Source of the DNA: Paulownia fortunei
Taxonomy: Eukaryota; Streptophyta; Magnoliopsida; Lamiales; Paulowniaceae
Assembly: GCA_019321725.1 (NCBI GenBank)
Contig: CM033111.1
Coordinates: forward strand, 2,976,001-3,040,000
Length of the DNA: 64,000 nucleotides
Direction: 5' to 3'
Of this stretch, positions 11,101 to 23,600 are shown piece by piece (positions within the stretch are counted from its first letter, which is position 1; every line of letters begins with the position of its first letter). The translations under genes were made by a program, and so were the position numbers. The notes beneath the pieces were generated by a model. That model did no database searches. It was not told the origin of the DNA and saw only the letters and a list, made by a program, of their open reading frames with translations.

Positions 11101-14100
11101 TATGGGGTTTGGTGGCATCTAATCATGGAGTTTTGATCTCATCTCCAAATGTGCAGGCACCTAGTAATTATAACAGTTTCTGTTGGATCTTGCACCAGTC
11201 CCTTAGCTAAAAGAAACTGGTGTCACAAAAATTAAAAAATAATGTCATCCCCAAGTATTTATGATTTGTCTGAATTTGATGTTTTAATTATTTTTTCCCT
11301 GAGGTCTTTAGCTCTTGGCTCAAATATTTTAAACTTGTTGAACATAATTTGCCTGTCTTCAATCATTAGGTTTATAATTATTCGCTCTTTTACAAGGGGA
11401 AACCAAGTTTTGGTTCTTTGCATTTCTTTTCTGACAGTCAATAGGATTATAGGCAACATCTTTAAGTTGTGGCAAAAGAAGGATATGTTACTCTGCAATC
11501 CTTTTAATTGTTCTGGATGTTCTGAATTTTTTCTCCATATTTGGAATATCATCGTGAGTCCTACTAAAGTTTCACAGTATATCTAAGAAACAAACTTTTT
11601 ATTTTCCTCAAAACAAGACCAATCTATTTCTTCTTCTAATTAGGTCACATCTGTCTTATTGCAGAGGCATAAGAGCAAGAAGGAAGTGATGGAGGATATT
11701 ATTTCTAAAAGCAAGTTCTTCAAGGTTGTGGTTGTTTTTGTGAGTTATAGAATATCATTTGCCAATAAACCTTCTGACTGGCCTTTCTTTTTCTGTACTT
11801 GTTCGTGTTGTATCTCCTGACATCCTATCAGGCTCAAAAGGCAAAGGATAAGGAAGAAAATGAACAGGTTATCGAACAATTGGACAAGGATTTTGCATCT
11901 TTAGTTCAGTCTGACGCCCTTTTGTCTCTGACGCAACCAAACAAAATGAGAGCTCTAAAAGCTCTTGTAAACAACAGCATCTCAAATGATAATGCAAAAA
12001 AAGAGGAGACTCACAGTGCACAGAACAAAGTTTCCTTTCAGCAGGTACGCTTTTATTTTAAAAAGTTCTTATTCTTTCCTTGCATACTTTGTTGGGCAGT
12101 ATAGTTTCCACTATTTATGGCTGTAATAACTTATTCTGGCCATTTTCCAGAAAGGTAAAAATTGAAAAATCTTTTCCTCTTCATTTTACTTCTCTTTTTG
12201 ATAATGTTTTCCAAGCAGTGGACTCAATGAGTTCATACATCTTAGTATAATTGTTTTCTCTTTACATTGGATTTTGTGATGCCATTTCAAGGCCCGTCAA
12301 TAAAATGTTGACAGTTTTTGATAATTTGATGGGTCAATTGGTCTTTTACAGGAAAAACCTGATCATTATGACAAACTGGTTGGTGAAATGGCACTTGATA
12401 TGCGGGCCCGGCCATCAGACAGGACAAAGACACCTGAAGAGTTAGCTCAAGAGGAGAAAGAGCGTCTAGAGGCATTGGAGGTACATGCCCATTAAATTCT
12501 ACACCTACAAAAGCAGATGTCCTCATACTCTCTATGATAGGGATTTGGAGGAAGGTTTTGTGTCTGAATATTAGCTATAGGGCAGATTTTGACACGATAT
12601 CTACCTAATCATCATGATAACTATCAATCCCCAAAATCAAGATACCCCCTTCTTTTGCTGCGTTCTGTCCTATTTTAAAATGTCCATCTAAGTTTATTCG
12701 TCAACTCCACTAGGGTTGGATTGAATTTTGCTTTTGGTAGTTGGCAGTTGGCAGTTTCAATGTCATCTTTCTTGTACTCTTGTTTTTATTGGTCAGTATT
12801 CTTGTGTGACAGTGATGGTGGTGACATTATTTGGATTGTAGCACATTTTACGGTTCATTGGTTATCCTTTTTCATGTGCCACCGTATGGCAGTTTTCACA
12901 ATTATATATTTACTATTTCAATACCTTTTATTTATTTTTATGAATGGGATAAACTGGTTGAGCAATTGCTTGTTTCCTTTTTTCTACATATCACAAAATT
13001 GCACATCGCAACATGGTGCCATCTATATGCATATTCTCAAAATTTCAGTTTTATATTCATAATTGTCATGAAATAACACCAATAAAACTTAATACTCTGA
13101 AAAATTATCTCATCAGTGGAAGAAAATAAAATAATAGCAAGAAAAGTAACTTGCATATGGACCACTGTTTCAGGAAGAGCGTCAGAAGAGGATGGTTACT
13201 GCTCATGATTCCAGCAATGAAGATGCCAATAGTTCTGAAGATGACGATGATGAATCTGCAAAACAGATTAGACATATATCTGGGGATGATCTTGGTGATT
13301 CCTTCTCTCATGATGCCATGCCAAGAACTAAAGTTGGTTGGATTGATGAGATCCTTAGAAGAGAAAATGCTAGTGATCAAGATGGTGCGAGTTCTGGGGA
13401 ATCAGAAAATGATGATGCTGATGATGAGGAGGAGGACGAGGACGAGGAGGAGGAGGCGGCAGACGGATCCGATGAGGACCATGGCGAAGATGAGAAAGCT
13501 CAATCTCTCAAGGACTGGGAACAGAGTGATGATGACAATATTGAAACTAATTTGGAGGAAGAAGATGATGATGATGATGATGATGATGACGACGACGACG
13601 GAGATGATGGTATTGGTAAACGGGTGGATATGGTAGACCAGAAGAAGATATCAGAAAGTAGGGGCAAACAAAAAGGCAGTGCAGGTTCTTACAAGGTAAA
13701 AACAAATGTTAAAGAGGATTTACTTCGAAAAGAGGAGCTTCCTTATACAATTGAAGCTCCAAAAAATTATGAAGAACTTAGTGCATTGTTGGAGAATCGT
13801 TCTGATGATCAAATTGTGGAAGCTATCCGGCGAATTCGAACATTTAATGCAATCTCAATCGCTGCTGAGAATCGGAAAAAAATGCAAGTATGATATTTTA
13901 TGTTGGTTTTATGTGTTTTGTTCTTGTTGATAGGTATTGCATTTATCAGTAATATGTGGAGTAATTTTATTTCCAGGTGTTCTATGGCGTGTTATTGCAA
14001 TATTTTGCTGTTTTGGCAAATAAAAAACCGTCGAATTTCAAGTTGCTTAATATGCTTGTCAAGCCGCTGATGGAAATGAGTACGGAGATCCCTTACTTTG

Positions 14101-17100
14101 CAGCCATATGTGCTCGTCAGCGGCTGCTTTGTACCCGTACTCAGTTCTGTGAGGATGTTAAGAATACAGGTTGGCTGTAGTATGGATGAAAATGCTTTGC
14201 TTTTTTAAACCTTAAGAGCTTTCAGTTTTCTGGAGATCTTCAGCTGACACATGGGCCTCATTTTTTGTATCTACTTCCTGACTCTTCTCCCATGACAGGG
14301 AAAAGTTGTTGGCCTTCTTTGAAGACACTCTTTCTCTTGAGGCTGTGGTCCATGATTTTCCCATGTTCTGATTTCCGTCATGCTGTCATGACCCCTGCTA
14401 TCTCGTTGATGTCCGAATACCTCATGCGGTGTCCTATAATTTCTGGCCGAGATATTGCAATTGGTTCCTTCTTGTGTTCTATGGTGCTCTCTGTGAGTAC
14501 TATCTGTTTGACTATCATATTTTCCTTTTTTGAAATGGATACGCATTTAGCAGGAGATTAACTTTATGTTGCACAGTGGTCAATAATGTTGCCTGAGTTT
14601 GGTGTTTTTGTAGCATCTCACAGTATAGTGCAAAACATTTCCAAAAATAAAGGCTCTGTTTAGTGTTATTTCCGGCAGGAAAAGATTATGAGGGAATGTA
14701 GTTTGGGTAGTGGGATTGAGAAATGTGTAGAATGAGAATGTGTTTGGATATTTTGTTGGGAAATAATGATGTGATGTATTTTGGGAGACATTTTCAACCG
14801 AAGATGTCTTGTCAATGTTGTTTGTCGTGGTTAGTTTGTGAAATTTTCAACTTGCTGTTTTGTTGTAGTTAGCGGGGTATAGTAGGATATATGATTATCC
14901 AATTGGTGTAATGATTGATAAGTATTTTGGGGAATAAAAGCGCTTTTTTCTAAAACCTTAATCCCCAACACGTTTTCCATTCCATTCCAGGAGAATGGAA
15001 AACGAGTTTGGAAAATACACCAAACAAAGCCAAATATATTTAACATTTCAAGTGCCTAATTGGCATAATATTTGGGATAACTGGTACGAGTTGGAAAAAT
15101 CTGGCAGTTTATTTATCAATAAATCATTTTTTAAGTGCACAACATCCGTTCCTTTGTCTACAATGCCCATACCAACTTCACTTATCTGTACTTTAATGAC
15201 TCTATTTCTTGGTATTTAGTTGCTTCTCCTGTGGGGGTTGCTTTTGGAAGAAATGATCAGGCGAACTTGGAATTTGTTTTTGCAGATATTCTCTAATTCA
15301 GTGGCCCTTGGGATCGCAGTACTCTACTTTGTGTAATTGTGATCCTGAATAATGGATGTTGGATAGGATAACATAGTGAATAAATATAAAAAATTGCCAT
15401 CTTGGTATCTTGTGTATGTGGTATGATTTGAGCGGGGGAAGGAATGTAAATCTGCAATTAAACAGTGTATATCAGATGAGATATCATGAACAAGAATATT
15501 TATAATGTGAAATTAAAGTAGCTCTGTTTGAGAATAAATCTCAGGAAAACTATTTTGTTAGAAAATCTTCCTATTTAGTGGTGTATTCCCCCATCCTTTT
15601 CTTTGATGAATAATTTTGTCCACATTGGTGATGAAGTTAGAAATTGATTCTTTTGAACTTCTTGAAGTTGATGTTTCTTTATTGGCCTCGGAATATATGT
15701 GAAGGGATTTCTAAGTTTAATATATCTTTACTTTCTCTTCCTAGTCTGCTACTTATTACGGAAAACCAATGCAGGTCAGTAGACAATCCCAAAAGTATTG
15801 TCCTGAGGCAATTACGTTCATACAAACTATGCTAATGGCAGCTCTAAATAATAAACAAAGATATGAAGCTTCTCAGGTATTTTTCAGTGATTCTCTTGCA
15901 CTTATGTATGGCCGAAGCTGTACCTTACAGTGAAATCAACATTAAGCAGTTGCTTGCTTATAGTGAAGGCATATATGCTTTGGATAAAGAAATGACTAAT
16001 TGATGTTGTTATTCTAACACAGTTATATCATCTTATGGAATTAAAAGCACTAAGGCCGTTACTCCAAATGCAAGGACATGTTGAAGAGATTAATTCTTTA
16101 GACTTTTTAATGTTATTGGACTTGTCGGATGATTCTCCTTATTTCACCTCCGACATTTTCAGGTTAGTAGGACTTCTTTTAGAATAATTGTCATGGGTTC
16201 AATGTATGCTTGCATGCATATAGGCTGCTCGGATTACATCTTTGAAGTACCAAATTTGTTGTTTCTTCTTGTTGTCTTCATGATTTATATCGGCATCTGA
16301 TAATAATTGGCACAACATTCAGGATACATGGTTGATGATTTTTTTAACTATATGATTGTCATTAGCAGTAATGAGTCTGCTTGGGGGATTTTTATATTGT
16401 TAAAGTAATAGTTTTATGAATTTTGCTGGAATACTTTAAGAAAGAATATTGCAACAAAATTCTCCATTGGATGATAAGTGAAGGCTTTTTACATGCAGGG
16501 CCAGCATACTTTTTGCAATTATTGGAAATCTTAAAGGATTTGTCAACATTTATGAGGGATTCAAATCCTTCCCTGAGATATTTTTGCCAATTTCGAAAGT
16601 ATTACATGGACTTGCTGAAGAAGATCAGATACCAGATGCATTGAAGGTTGAAATCAAAGATGTTGCCCAACGTATTGAGAATAAATCTCAGGAATACCAC
16701 TTGTTGCGTCAACCACTACGAATTCGAAAGCAAAAGATTATTAAAACAGCAATTCCGAAGTTTGAGGAGAAGTAAGTCTTTTTTTCAACTTCATTCTCTC
16801 AGTCACATCTAATGCTGCCTTAGAGTGTTAGCTGTTGACATAATTACTTATGATGCATGTCATTAACGTGGCAGCTTTGTTAAGGGAAGAGATTATGATC
16901 CAGATCGCGAGCGAGCTGAGAGGAAAAAATTAAAGAAACATTTAAAACAGGAAGCTAAAGGTGCTGTCCGTGAATTGCGCAAAGATAATTACTTCTTGTC
17001 GGAGGTCAAGGAGAGGGATAAGGCACGAATGGAGGAAGAAAAAGCTGAGAAGTATGGGAAATATAGAGCTTTCCTCCAAGAACAGGAGCATGCATTTAAG

Positions 17101-17139
17101 TCTGGTCAGTTGGGAAAAGGCAGGAAGAGAAGGAGATGA
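8182..17139 (+). CDS. NOP14: Nucleolar protein 14 (NOP14), small-subunit processome factor
   Basis: Fourteen exons join in frame to 960 aa: 8182-8406, 9249-9383, 9680-9839, 10959-11038, 11665-11724, 11832-12044, 12352-12480, 13174-13887, 13977-14169, 14299-14492, 15775-15876, 16023-16162, 16499-16771, 16875-17139. The length is close to plant NOP14. The protein starts with a Lys-rich tail (SSKKKKNKNKIKKK) and the conserved NPFESIWSRRKFDILGKKRK block. It has a long acidic middle (residues about 345-490, with an Asp run near 464-480), then the conserved core with KNTGKSCWPSLKTLFLLRLW and MTPAISLMSEYLMRC, and a basic C-terminus ending GKGRKRRR. NOP14 works in the nucleolus in 18S rRNA processing and 40S assembly with NOC4, EMG1 and UTP14. 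The small exons and intron phases fit throughout. Intron 10 holds a MITE-like insert. A further intron may lie in the 3' UTR (17208-17499). Confidence 0.93.
8972..9011 (+). other. G-rich tract in NOP14 intron 1 (G-quadruplex-like)
   Basis: The coding strand carries at least five G-runs of three or more within 40 bases, including an 11-G run at 8977-8987 and a telomere-like TAGGGTTAGGGG segment. In the transcript this could fold as a G-quadruplex. Only sequence pattern supports this. Confidence 0.4.
14652..15031. mobile_element. MITE-like element in NOP14 intron 10
   Basis: The left end GGCTCTGTTTAGTGTTATTT (14652-14671) is an imperfect inverted copy of the right end, whose reverse complement reads GGCTTTGTTTGGTGTATTTT (ending at 15031). 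The roughly 380-bp body has no coding capacity. The end sequence resembles PIF/Harbinger (Tourist-like) or hAT MITEs. A clean target-site duplication was not seen, so the family is open. It lies well inside the intron, away from both splice sites. Confidence 0.6.
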
Positions 17140-18590
17140 GGTTCTCTCCCTATTTTCCTTTTTTGTGGTCACATTTATTCCCAAAACATGCTTGCTCCTT
17201 GCTTCTGGTAAGTAATTTTTTTTGTTTGATTGCCATTATTCTTCTTGATATTCTGTATTACTAACTTCCTCCAAGCTGTATAGATTGTTGGATGAAATTT
17301 TTGATTGAGCTGGATTCGGTGGGATAGATATGTGCTTTATGCTAGTATAGCATATAAGGTTTTAAAGAAATCCCATATGGCAAAAATCTCATATTAATAT
17401 TGAAACTTGAAGTATATGAGCTTAGCATTACTTTCTTGATTTTTTTCTGTTCTCCGTTTTTTCTTATTATTTTTTGTGGAATATGGAAATTGTGTACAGG
17501 GTAAAAGCATGGGAAAAGATAACAGTCTTGAAAAATTGAAGAAAACATCAAGGAAACTTTTAACGGCTATTGAGATATTATGGAAGAGAGGCTCAGCAAG
17601 AGAGGCTGTTTCTTCAGAATTTTCTGATATCTTGTTCTTGTAGCGATACCAATATTTCTTTACATATATCTATTCTATATCTGTTTATCTATGTTATTTT
17701 ATTATCATATTATTATATTATATATCACAAAAGTATGAATAGCTTTGGTATTTTTTTTTTTTGAATTTTTAATCAGACTGAAAAATTCGTATGATAGTGT
17801 AATTTTTAAGGGGGCAATCATGTATATTAATATTGTTATTATCTTGAATTTAGATTTTGATAACATCTTAAGTTAAGAAAATGTAATAATATAAAAACTT
17901 GAACTTATCTTTGCCTTATGATAAGATTTTATGAGTTCATTGAATTGTTCAAATTTATTTCTAAAATTACTAAATTCTTAATTGGTTTTCTGATGAATGT
18001 ATATCAACCGATATGTTGTAATGAATTTAGGGCGTCTTAGAGTACAATTAAGGGTTAAAAATGCTTGATCAAGTGCTCCAAGAGTTGTTCAATGATGATT
18101 ATCAACTGTAATTAAACTCACTTATCCAATTTTTATTAATTTGCGACGTGGGAAGATGCCCCCCAGTAAACCAATTAGGCACTCGCCAGATGCAGCTTGG
18201 GGTTAACTGTTCGTTCAATTATCCATTTAACCGACGAGATCACGTTTGAAGATGACTCTTTTTTTATGGGCAAAAATATGTAGTTTCTGCTGCTCATTGT
18301 GAAGGCTTGGAAAATAATTTAATCTGTAGGTTTAACTTATACTGTTTGGTTAATTATTTAAAATAACATGCAATTTGAAGGAGAACAAAGTTGCTCTTTA
18401 CATCCCAACATATTTGGAGTTGAGAAGATGGAAACATGTTTTTACCTGCCATTAAAATTAAGGTTGTATTGATGTAGACTACTTAATTGATTGCTGTCTT
18501 CTTCTTGCACTACGAATACCCTTCCGCCCTACAAGAATCCTTGAACCAGACATATCATGATGTTTTCGTGAAGTACTAAAAATGACGTGT
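17140..18590. other. 3' UTR of NOP14 and intergenic DNA
   Basis: Downstream of the NOP14 stop a GTAAGT donor at 17208 and a pyrimidine-poor acceptor ending at 17499 suggest a 3' UTR intron. After about 17.7 kb there is AT-rich intergenic DNA with no supported gene. Confidence 0.4.
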
Positions 18591-18591
18591 C

Positions 18592-18725
18592 ATTGTGGAA
18601 ACTCAATTATGTCGAAAAAGCATAATGGAGAAGAATCACTGAGCACCAGTCACTCTAAGTCTTCATTGTGGAAAAAGCATAAAGGGGAAGAATCATCGAG
18701 CACAAGTCACTCTACTAAGTCTCCT
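18592..18725. repeat. Direct repeat of about 70 bp at the left end of unit 1
   Basis: Two adjacent copies (about 18592-18664 and 18665-18725) share CATTGTGGAAA, AAAAAGCATAA, GAAGAATCA and AGTCACTCTA. The same sequence recurs at about 22970-23035, 24590-24660 and 25680-25760, at the left end of the other repeat units of this region. Confidence 0.65.
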
Positions 18726-19189
18726 CCTTCATAGCTAACTAACAACGAGATTACACCTATAATATATTTGGTGGAGTATGTATCGACTGAAAATTCATTA
18801 TTTATTTAGATATATTTATATAAATGTGTATTTTTGTGTATAAATAAAGAATAAATATTATATTTATTTTATTCTATCGAATGTTGCATCTAGAATACGT
18901 ATAACAACGAAAATATCTCATATGAGTGTATATTTTTATGTGTAAATAAATTATGAATGCAATACCCATTTTGCTCACACATCTAAAATACGGCAATATG
19001 TATGCTACATCAAGTGTATGATGCACTTGATATATGAATAAAAATTAAATATCTTATTTTATTAAAAATAAAATATTTAAATAATAAATTTATACCAAAC
19101 ACATGTAAATAAAAAATATCATCTACAATACCCTAAAATACCAAAATAACATAAAAAATATCCGAATAAAAAGATGGTGGTGGTGCCCT

Positions 19190-19496
19190 TGGGGCACAGT
19201 TCAACTGGTGGAACTATCAACTTGAATTCGCTTCCAATTGTAGGGTTGGAATTCGAATTCTGGTGGGAACCTGCGGTTGAATTTCGGTATGGAGCAATCA
19301 ATGTGCTGCCAGTGGGACCTTGCAGCTGAAGTTTAGTATGATGCAATTACTGTGGATTGAGTTTTTTATACAGTTCTTGTTGGAAATTTGAAAATCAGTT
19401 GAACTATATCTCGAAATTTATCCATTTCAGGTTGTTAGGACCAGGTATTTTGGAGTTTTAGAATTAATCGAATATGAATTATAAAAATAAAAAAAA
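19190..19496 (+). repeat. SINE-like element, copy A
   Basis: About 300 bp clearly similar to 21991-22313. It has a tRNA-like head (CAGTTCAACTGGTGGAACTA, resembling an A box; a B-box-like TTGGAATTCGAATTC about 40 bp later), a unique body, and an A-rich end around 19480-19496. It interrupts the sequence that is continuous in the other copies of the local repeat unit. It is followed directly by the (GGT)n tract. Confidence 0.55.
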
Positions 19497-19497
19497 C

Positions 19498-19533
19498 GGT
19501 GGTGGTGGTGGTGGTGGTGGTGGTGGTGGTGGT
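19498..19533. repeat. (GGT)12 microsatellite
   Basis: Twelve perfect GGT units lie directly at the A-rich end of SINE-like copy A. The other repeat units have only a short GGTGG-type sequence at the corresponding place, so the tract expanded locally. Confidence 0.95.
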
Positions 19534-20138
19534 CGCGGCCTAACAATAAAGTGGAAGACCAAATAACAACGGTTTCTTTAATCAATTAGATTTATCTTAG
19601 TTTACCCCATTTTCTGTACGGATCCAATAAATTAAATTTTTATTGTACTATCATCACTGGTGAGGGTTTGTGAAAATCAGGCCATTCTTGCCATGCTGCC
19701 CCGTACACATCTCTTATCCATACATCATTCTTTATCAAACAAAATCGACATTAACAGTTCGATTAAGCTCACATATAGATCATCTAACGTTAACAATTCG
19801 TTTAAACTCAGTCCCGATCGCATCTGCGTCAAGTTTAAGAAAGTTTACGAACTCTCTTTTCAGTTTTATAGATTTTTTATGAGAACAGAGAAAGCTTACA
19901 ATAATGATAAACAACATAAAAACACTAATTAGTGCTCATCAAGACAAGAAGCACTACACAAACCCAACTCATTAAGGAGAGTAGAGGCCAAAGATGACAC
20001 TTAAAAACACATACTATAATTATATATATGCTCGCAAGCACTGTTGATTGACAGACAAGCGAACTTACATAAAAATGAAAAAGAGCCCAGCAAAGACCAC
20101 AATTTATTTATTTATTCTTCCTTCTAAATTTTCTTGGT

Positions 20139-20351
20139 TTATTTTTTGTCGCGAAGGTTGCGAAAGTAACCAGAAGGGTTTCCCTCAAAATCCTTCCTTG
20201 GCATGTAGTGATCTTGTCCTGGTGCTTTCATCATCTTTGGTGGTGGTCCGGCATCGGAGCTCCCGAACAACTTGGATAAGCCCCACGCCGCCACGGCTGC
20301 CACCGCCACGGTAGCTGCTGTAGCTCCTTGATCATTGTTGTTTTTCGTCAT
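20139..20351 (-). CDS. Small Ala-rich membrane-like protein of unknown function, copy 1
   Basis: An intronless 70-aa protein. An N-terminal polar tail of about 10 residues is followed by an Ala/Val-rich hydrophobic segment (ATVAVAAVAAWGLSKLFG) that could be a single membrane or membrane-associated helix. A Pro-rich linker and a basic conserved C-terminus follow (KMMKAPG.DHYMPRK, then NPSGYFRNLRDKK). The C-terminal 35 residues are almost identical to the 91-aa paralog at 26312-26587, and the shared reading frame argues for selection on the protein. The N-terminus is shorter and lacks the Ser-rich extension of the paralog. A TATA box lies 74 bp upstream. I recognise the C-terminal pattern as present in plant uncharacterised small proteins but know no function for it. 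Confidence 0.75.
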   Translation of the reverse strand: MTKNNNDQGATAATVAVAAVAAWGLSKLFGSSDAGPPPKMMKAPGQDHYMPRKDFEGNPSGYFRNLRDKK

Positions 20352-20424
20352 CTCTGCCTTGGATCAACTATTTACTCCTTGAGAATATCGTTTTGGTCGT
20401 GAAAGATGTGGGAAATGAGAAGGG

Positions 20425-20432
20425 TATTTATA
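20425..20432 (-). promoter_or_regulatory. TATA box of small Ala-rich gene, copy 1
   Basis: TATAAATA on the minus strand, 74 bp before the ATG at 20351. The surrounding bases (AGAAGGGTATTTATAG on the plus strand) are shared with the paralog's promoter near 26680. Confidence 0.6.
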
Positions 20433-20439
20433 GGGCAGA

Positions 20440-21990
20440 ATGGGGTGAATGGAAATTCGGAGAAGGTGAAAAACATATTATATTTTCACTGAAACACATT
20501 TGACTAAGCGAAAATTGTAGACTTACAAAAGTTTTGATCTCTTTTGGATTTTCTATTTATTCAGATAGGGAAAAAATATGGAATAATATATACCCTTATA
20601 ATTTTTCAAACAATCTTTTCAAAACAAAACCAAAAGCTTATTTTTTTGAAATTTATAACTAAAATCATTAAAGATAAGATGATTTATAAATAGGAAAACA
20701 ATATAATTGAAAATATGTAACGGGCTTGCTTAATTAGGTTAAGAATGAGGCTCTTTTATAATATTTTTATTTTTCTTTTTGAATGGAAAAAAATAATTTT
20801 ATTAATCATATTGATTAAAATTTGATTTTTTTTAACGTACATGATATTAAGAGAATTTGCATTTTAAAAAAAGAATATGAACAATTCCTAGATATATATT
20901 TCAAAAACATTTCTCCGAATGTCAATCTTCAAAATTTCTATTTTTTAATACATACAACAATATTAAATTAAGAGTACTAGGAATTCATGTTGATCAATGA
21001 AAATCAATTTAAAAATTTTTGCAGCAATTTGTTCCTCATGCATATATATTCAAGGCATTTAAGTATGCACTGAATTCGTTGAGCAGTAGGTTCCTTTGTT
21101 ATTTCAACATCATTGATAATCTTTACCTGAAATTTTTAATTGTTATTAATATTTTTTTAAAAAAAACTTGCAATCTAAACAACAGAAAATTTAAAAAGAT
21201 TTAAGAAAATATTATAATCTTATTAGCAATTTATCCTATAAAGACAATTAGAAAGACAACAACAGCGGAAAAATTTAAGTTAGCGGGGAGAGATAGTTGG
21301 AAATTCAAGGAAAAAAAAACACAAAATGTTTTCATAAAACTAAATTAAAAGAGAACAGTTTGAGCCGTAGAGCTCAATCGCAAAAAAGAGGATGACTTAT
21401 GCAACCATGGATATAAGTAATTAAGTTATTATTTAGATTCTAAATATTTAATAACTGAAATATATTAAATATTTTACTCGAGCGGATTCTTTTTTCATTT
21501 ACGGCCTTCATAAATTTATAATTCATGCAATGATTTTAGCAAGTCTATATATTTTATCAATCATATCTATTTCGAATAAATCATAGTAGGACATTTATAT
21601 GAATATGGCTAGAGTTTTGTTAAAACAAATGCTTGTGATCGAATAAAAAACAAAAACAGTTAAAACATTCTCCATCATATTTTTATTATTAAATTTGTCT
21701 ATCATACAACTGTTTTTTAATTTACATTTCACGTATTTTTTACTGGTATATTAATAAATAATTGATGAGATGTTTGATAATTTATATGTGTTTTCTGTTT
21801 TCTGGTGCTTTTATTCATTTGGGTTTATTTTCACATGTACAAAAGCCTGCAAGTGAAATGACATTTTCTTGATAAAGTTTCTTTTACCAAGACAACAAAA
21901 GAACTTAGGCAGTGTAGGATTGCTTGATCAAGCAGTTATATTACTTCAAATTAATTTTATATACAAGAAAAAAGAGAAATATGGTTATCG
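20440..21990. other. AT-rich intergenic DNA
   Basis: No supported gene or clear repeat. This is upstream DNA of the first small Ala-rich gene and is not shared with the other repeat units. Confidence 0.4.
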
Positions 21991-22313
21991 AGAACAGCTC
22001 AACTGATGGAACTATCAATTTAAATTCGCTTTCAATGATAGGATGAGGTTCAAATTCTAGTAGAAGTGTACGTTGAATTTCAGTATGGAGCAATTATTGT
22101 ATTGCTAGTGAGACCCTGCGGTCGGAGTTTAATGTGATGCAATTATTATGAATTGAGTTTCTTATGCGTAAAAATGTACAGTTTTTATTGAAAATTCAGG
22201 AGCCAATTAAAACATATCTCACGATTTACACTCTCTAAGTTGGTAGGAATAAATGTTTTGGAAATCAAGAATTAACTCGATGAAATTAAAATATTTAAAT
22301 TAAAAAAAAAAAC
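21991..22313 (+). repeat. SINE-like element, copy B
   Basis: The partner of 19190-19496. The tRNA-like promoter is better preserved here: A-box-like AGCTCAACTGATGG at 21996-22009 and B-box-like GGTTCAAATTC at 22047-22057, spaced as in tRNA-derived SINEs. The body then matches copy A (GGAGCAATTATTG, TGATGCAATTATTATG, TTGAGTTTCTTATGC) and ends in a long A-run near 22302-22313. The two copies diverge enough to be old. No target-site duplication was identified. Confidence 0.6.
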
Positions 22314-22859
22314 ATTTTTACCACGAAATAAGGACCAGAAACGAGGTGGGCTTGATTAGAAATCACTTTTAAAATCTTTGCTAACTAAACAGGGAGTTCT
22401 TGGGACTGCCAGTTGCTAGGGTAGGGTGGGCGGTTCTGTCAACGAGGTGCTAACAAAAGATTGCGATTGATTATTAATGTTGATGGTGCTCAATTAATAG
22501 ATACACCTGTCATGGTAATTAAGGTTGTGGACCTTTGATTTGATTCAATTGATATGATAATTTACGGACACATTAAACTCTATAGATAAATAGATAAGGA
22601 TCCTGAATTCATTTCAAATCATCCCAACACACAATTCAAGTCAATTATTTTATATTTTTCTACTTCTAAAATATTTTTGAATACTTCAAAATTTATATTT
22701 CCTCTTTCAAATAAGAATACCATCAAATTTTGGTATTTTGATAAAATTAATATAATATTATATTAATTAGAAGTATTGTATCTTGAAACCAAGTGTAAGT
22801 TCATATAAATCCTTGTGCAGTACGAAGTATATCTTTTTTTAGTTTATACTTCACTTAAA
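22314..22859. other. AT-rich intergenic DNA
   Basis: Nothing recognised between the SINE-like copy B and repeat unit 2. Confidence 0.35.
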
Positions 22860-23600
22860 TTCTGATTTTTTTAATAAATCTTAATAGAAGTATCAAATTA
22901 TTTATGATTTTCATATTCATGCCTAAAAGCTTTGGAGGATATGAAGATAACCAACGCACTGTGGATTCCATTATGATCCCAACTATGTGTGAAAGCATAA
23001 AGTTGATTAATAATTGTGCAGAAGTCACTCTAAGTCTTTTTCTTTAGAGCAAAGTGATAAAGCCAGAAACACCGGGATAAAAAGGAGTTGGTGGCCTAAC
23101 ATTAAAGTGGAAGACCAAGAGAGTCAAGCAACAAACGTTTCTTAAAGAAGATTCATCGAACTTTGTCCCTTTCTGCTGTACGGATCTAATCACTGATTTT
23201 TGTTTGTACTATGCATATCTTGTGAGAATGTGTGAAAACACCTCTGATAAAAGACATCAGTATTTATCAGACAGAGATTAACACAAAAGAGAAAACATTG
23301 ATGAGAACAGACAGGTTATAACAGTGATAAACAACATAAAAACATTCATTAGGGCTCATCAAGACAAGAAGCACTACACAAAGTCACAAACCCAACTCAT
23401 TAAGGAGAGTTGAGGCCTAAGATCACACTTAAAACACGTACTATAATCAGGTAAAGGTAGATAACACTCAAAAGCTCACAACCAAAGTTGATTCACAGAC
23501 ATACAACTTAATACAACCAAACTTAACATTAAAAAAAAAAAAAAAGAGCCCAGCATAGGTCACAAATAATTTATTCTTCCTGCTAATATGATTTGTTTAG
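22860..23600. repeat. Repeat unit 2: 3' flank of the small Ala-rich gene without the gene
   Basis: Very similar to 25536-26300 (unit 4) and, less closely, to 19530-20140 (unit 1). Shared blocks include TTCATATTCATGCCTAAAAG, GGTGGCCTAACATTAAAGTG, GCTCATCAAGACAAGAAGCA and AAAAGAGCCCAGCATAG. In units 1 and 4 these lie just downstream (in gene orientation) of the minus-strand coding regions. In unit 2 the similarity fades at TTCCTGCTAA, a few dozen bases before the stop codon position, and the coding sequence is absent. Confidence 0.8.

Noticed and set aside
11242..11586. A 114-codon open frame within NOP14 intron 4
   Set aside because: Lies wholly in an intron of a well-supported gene and shows no motif.
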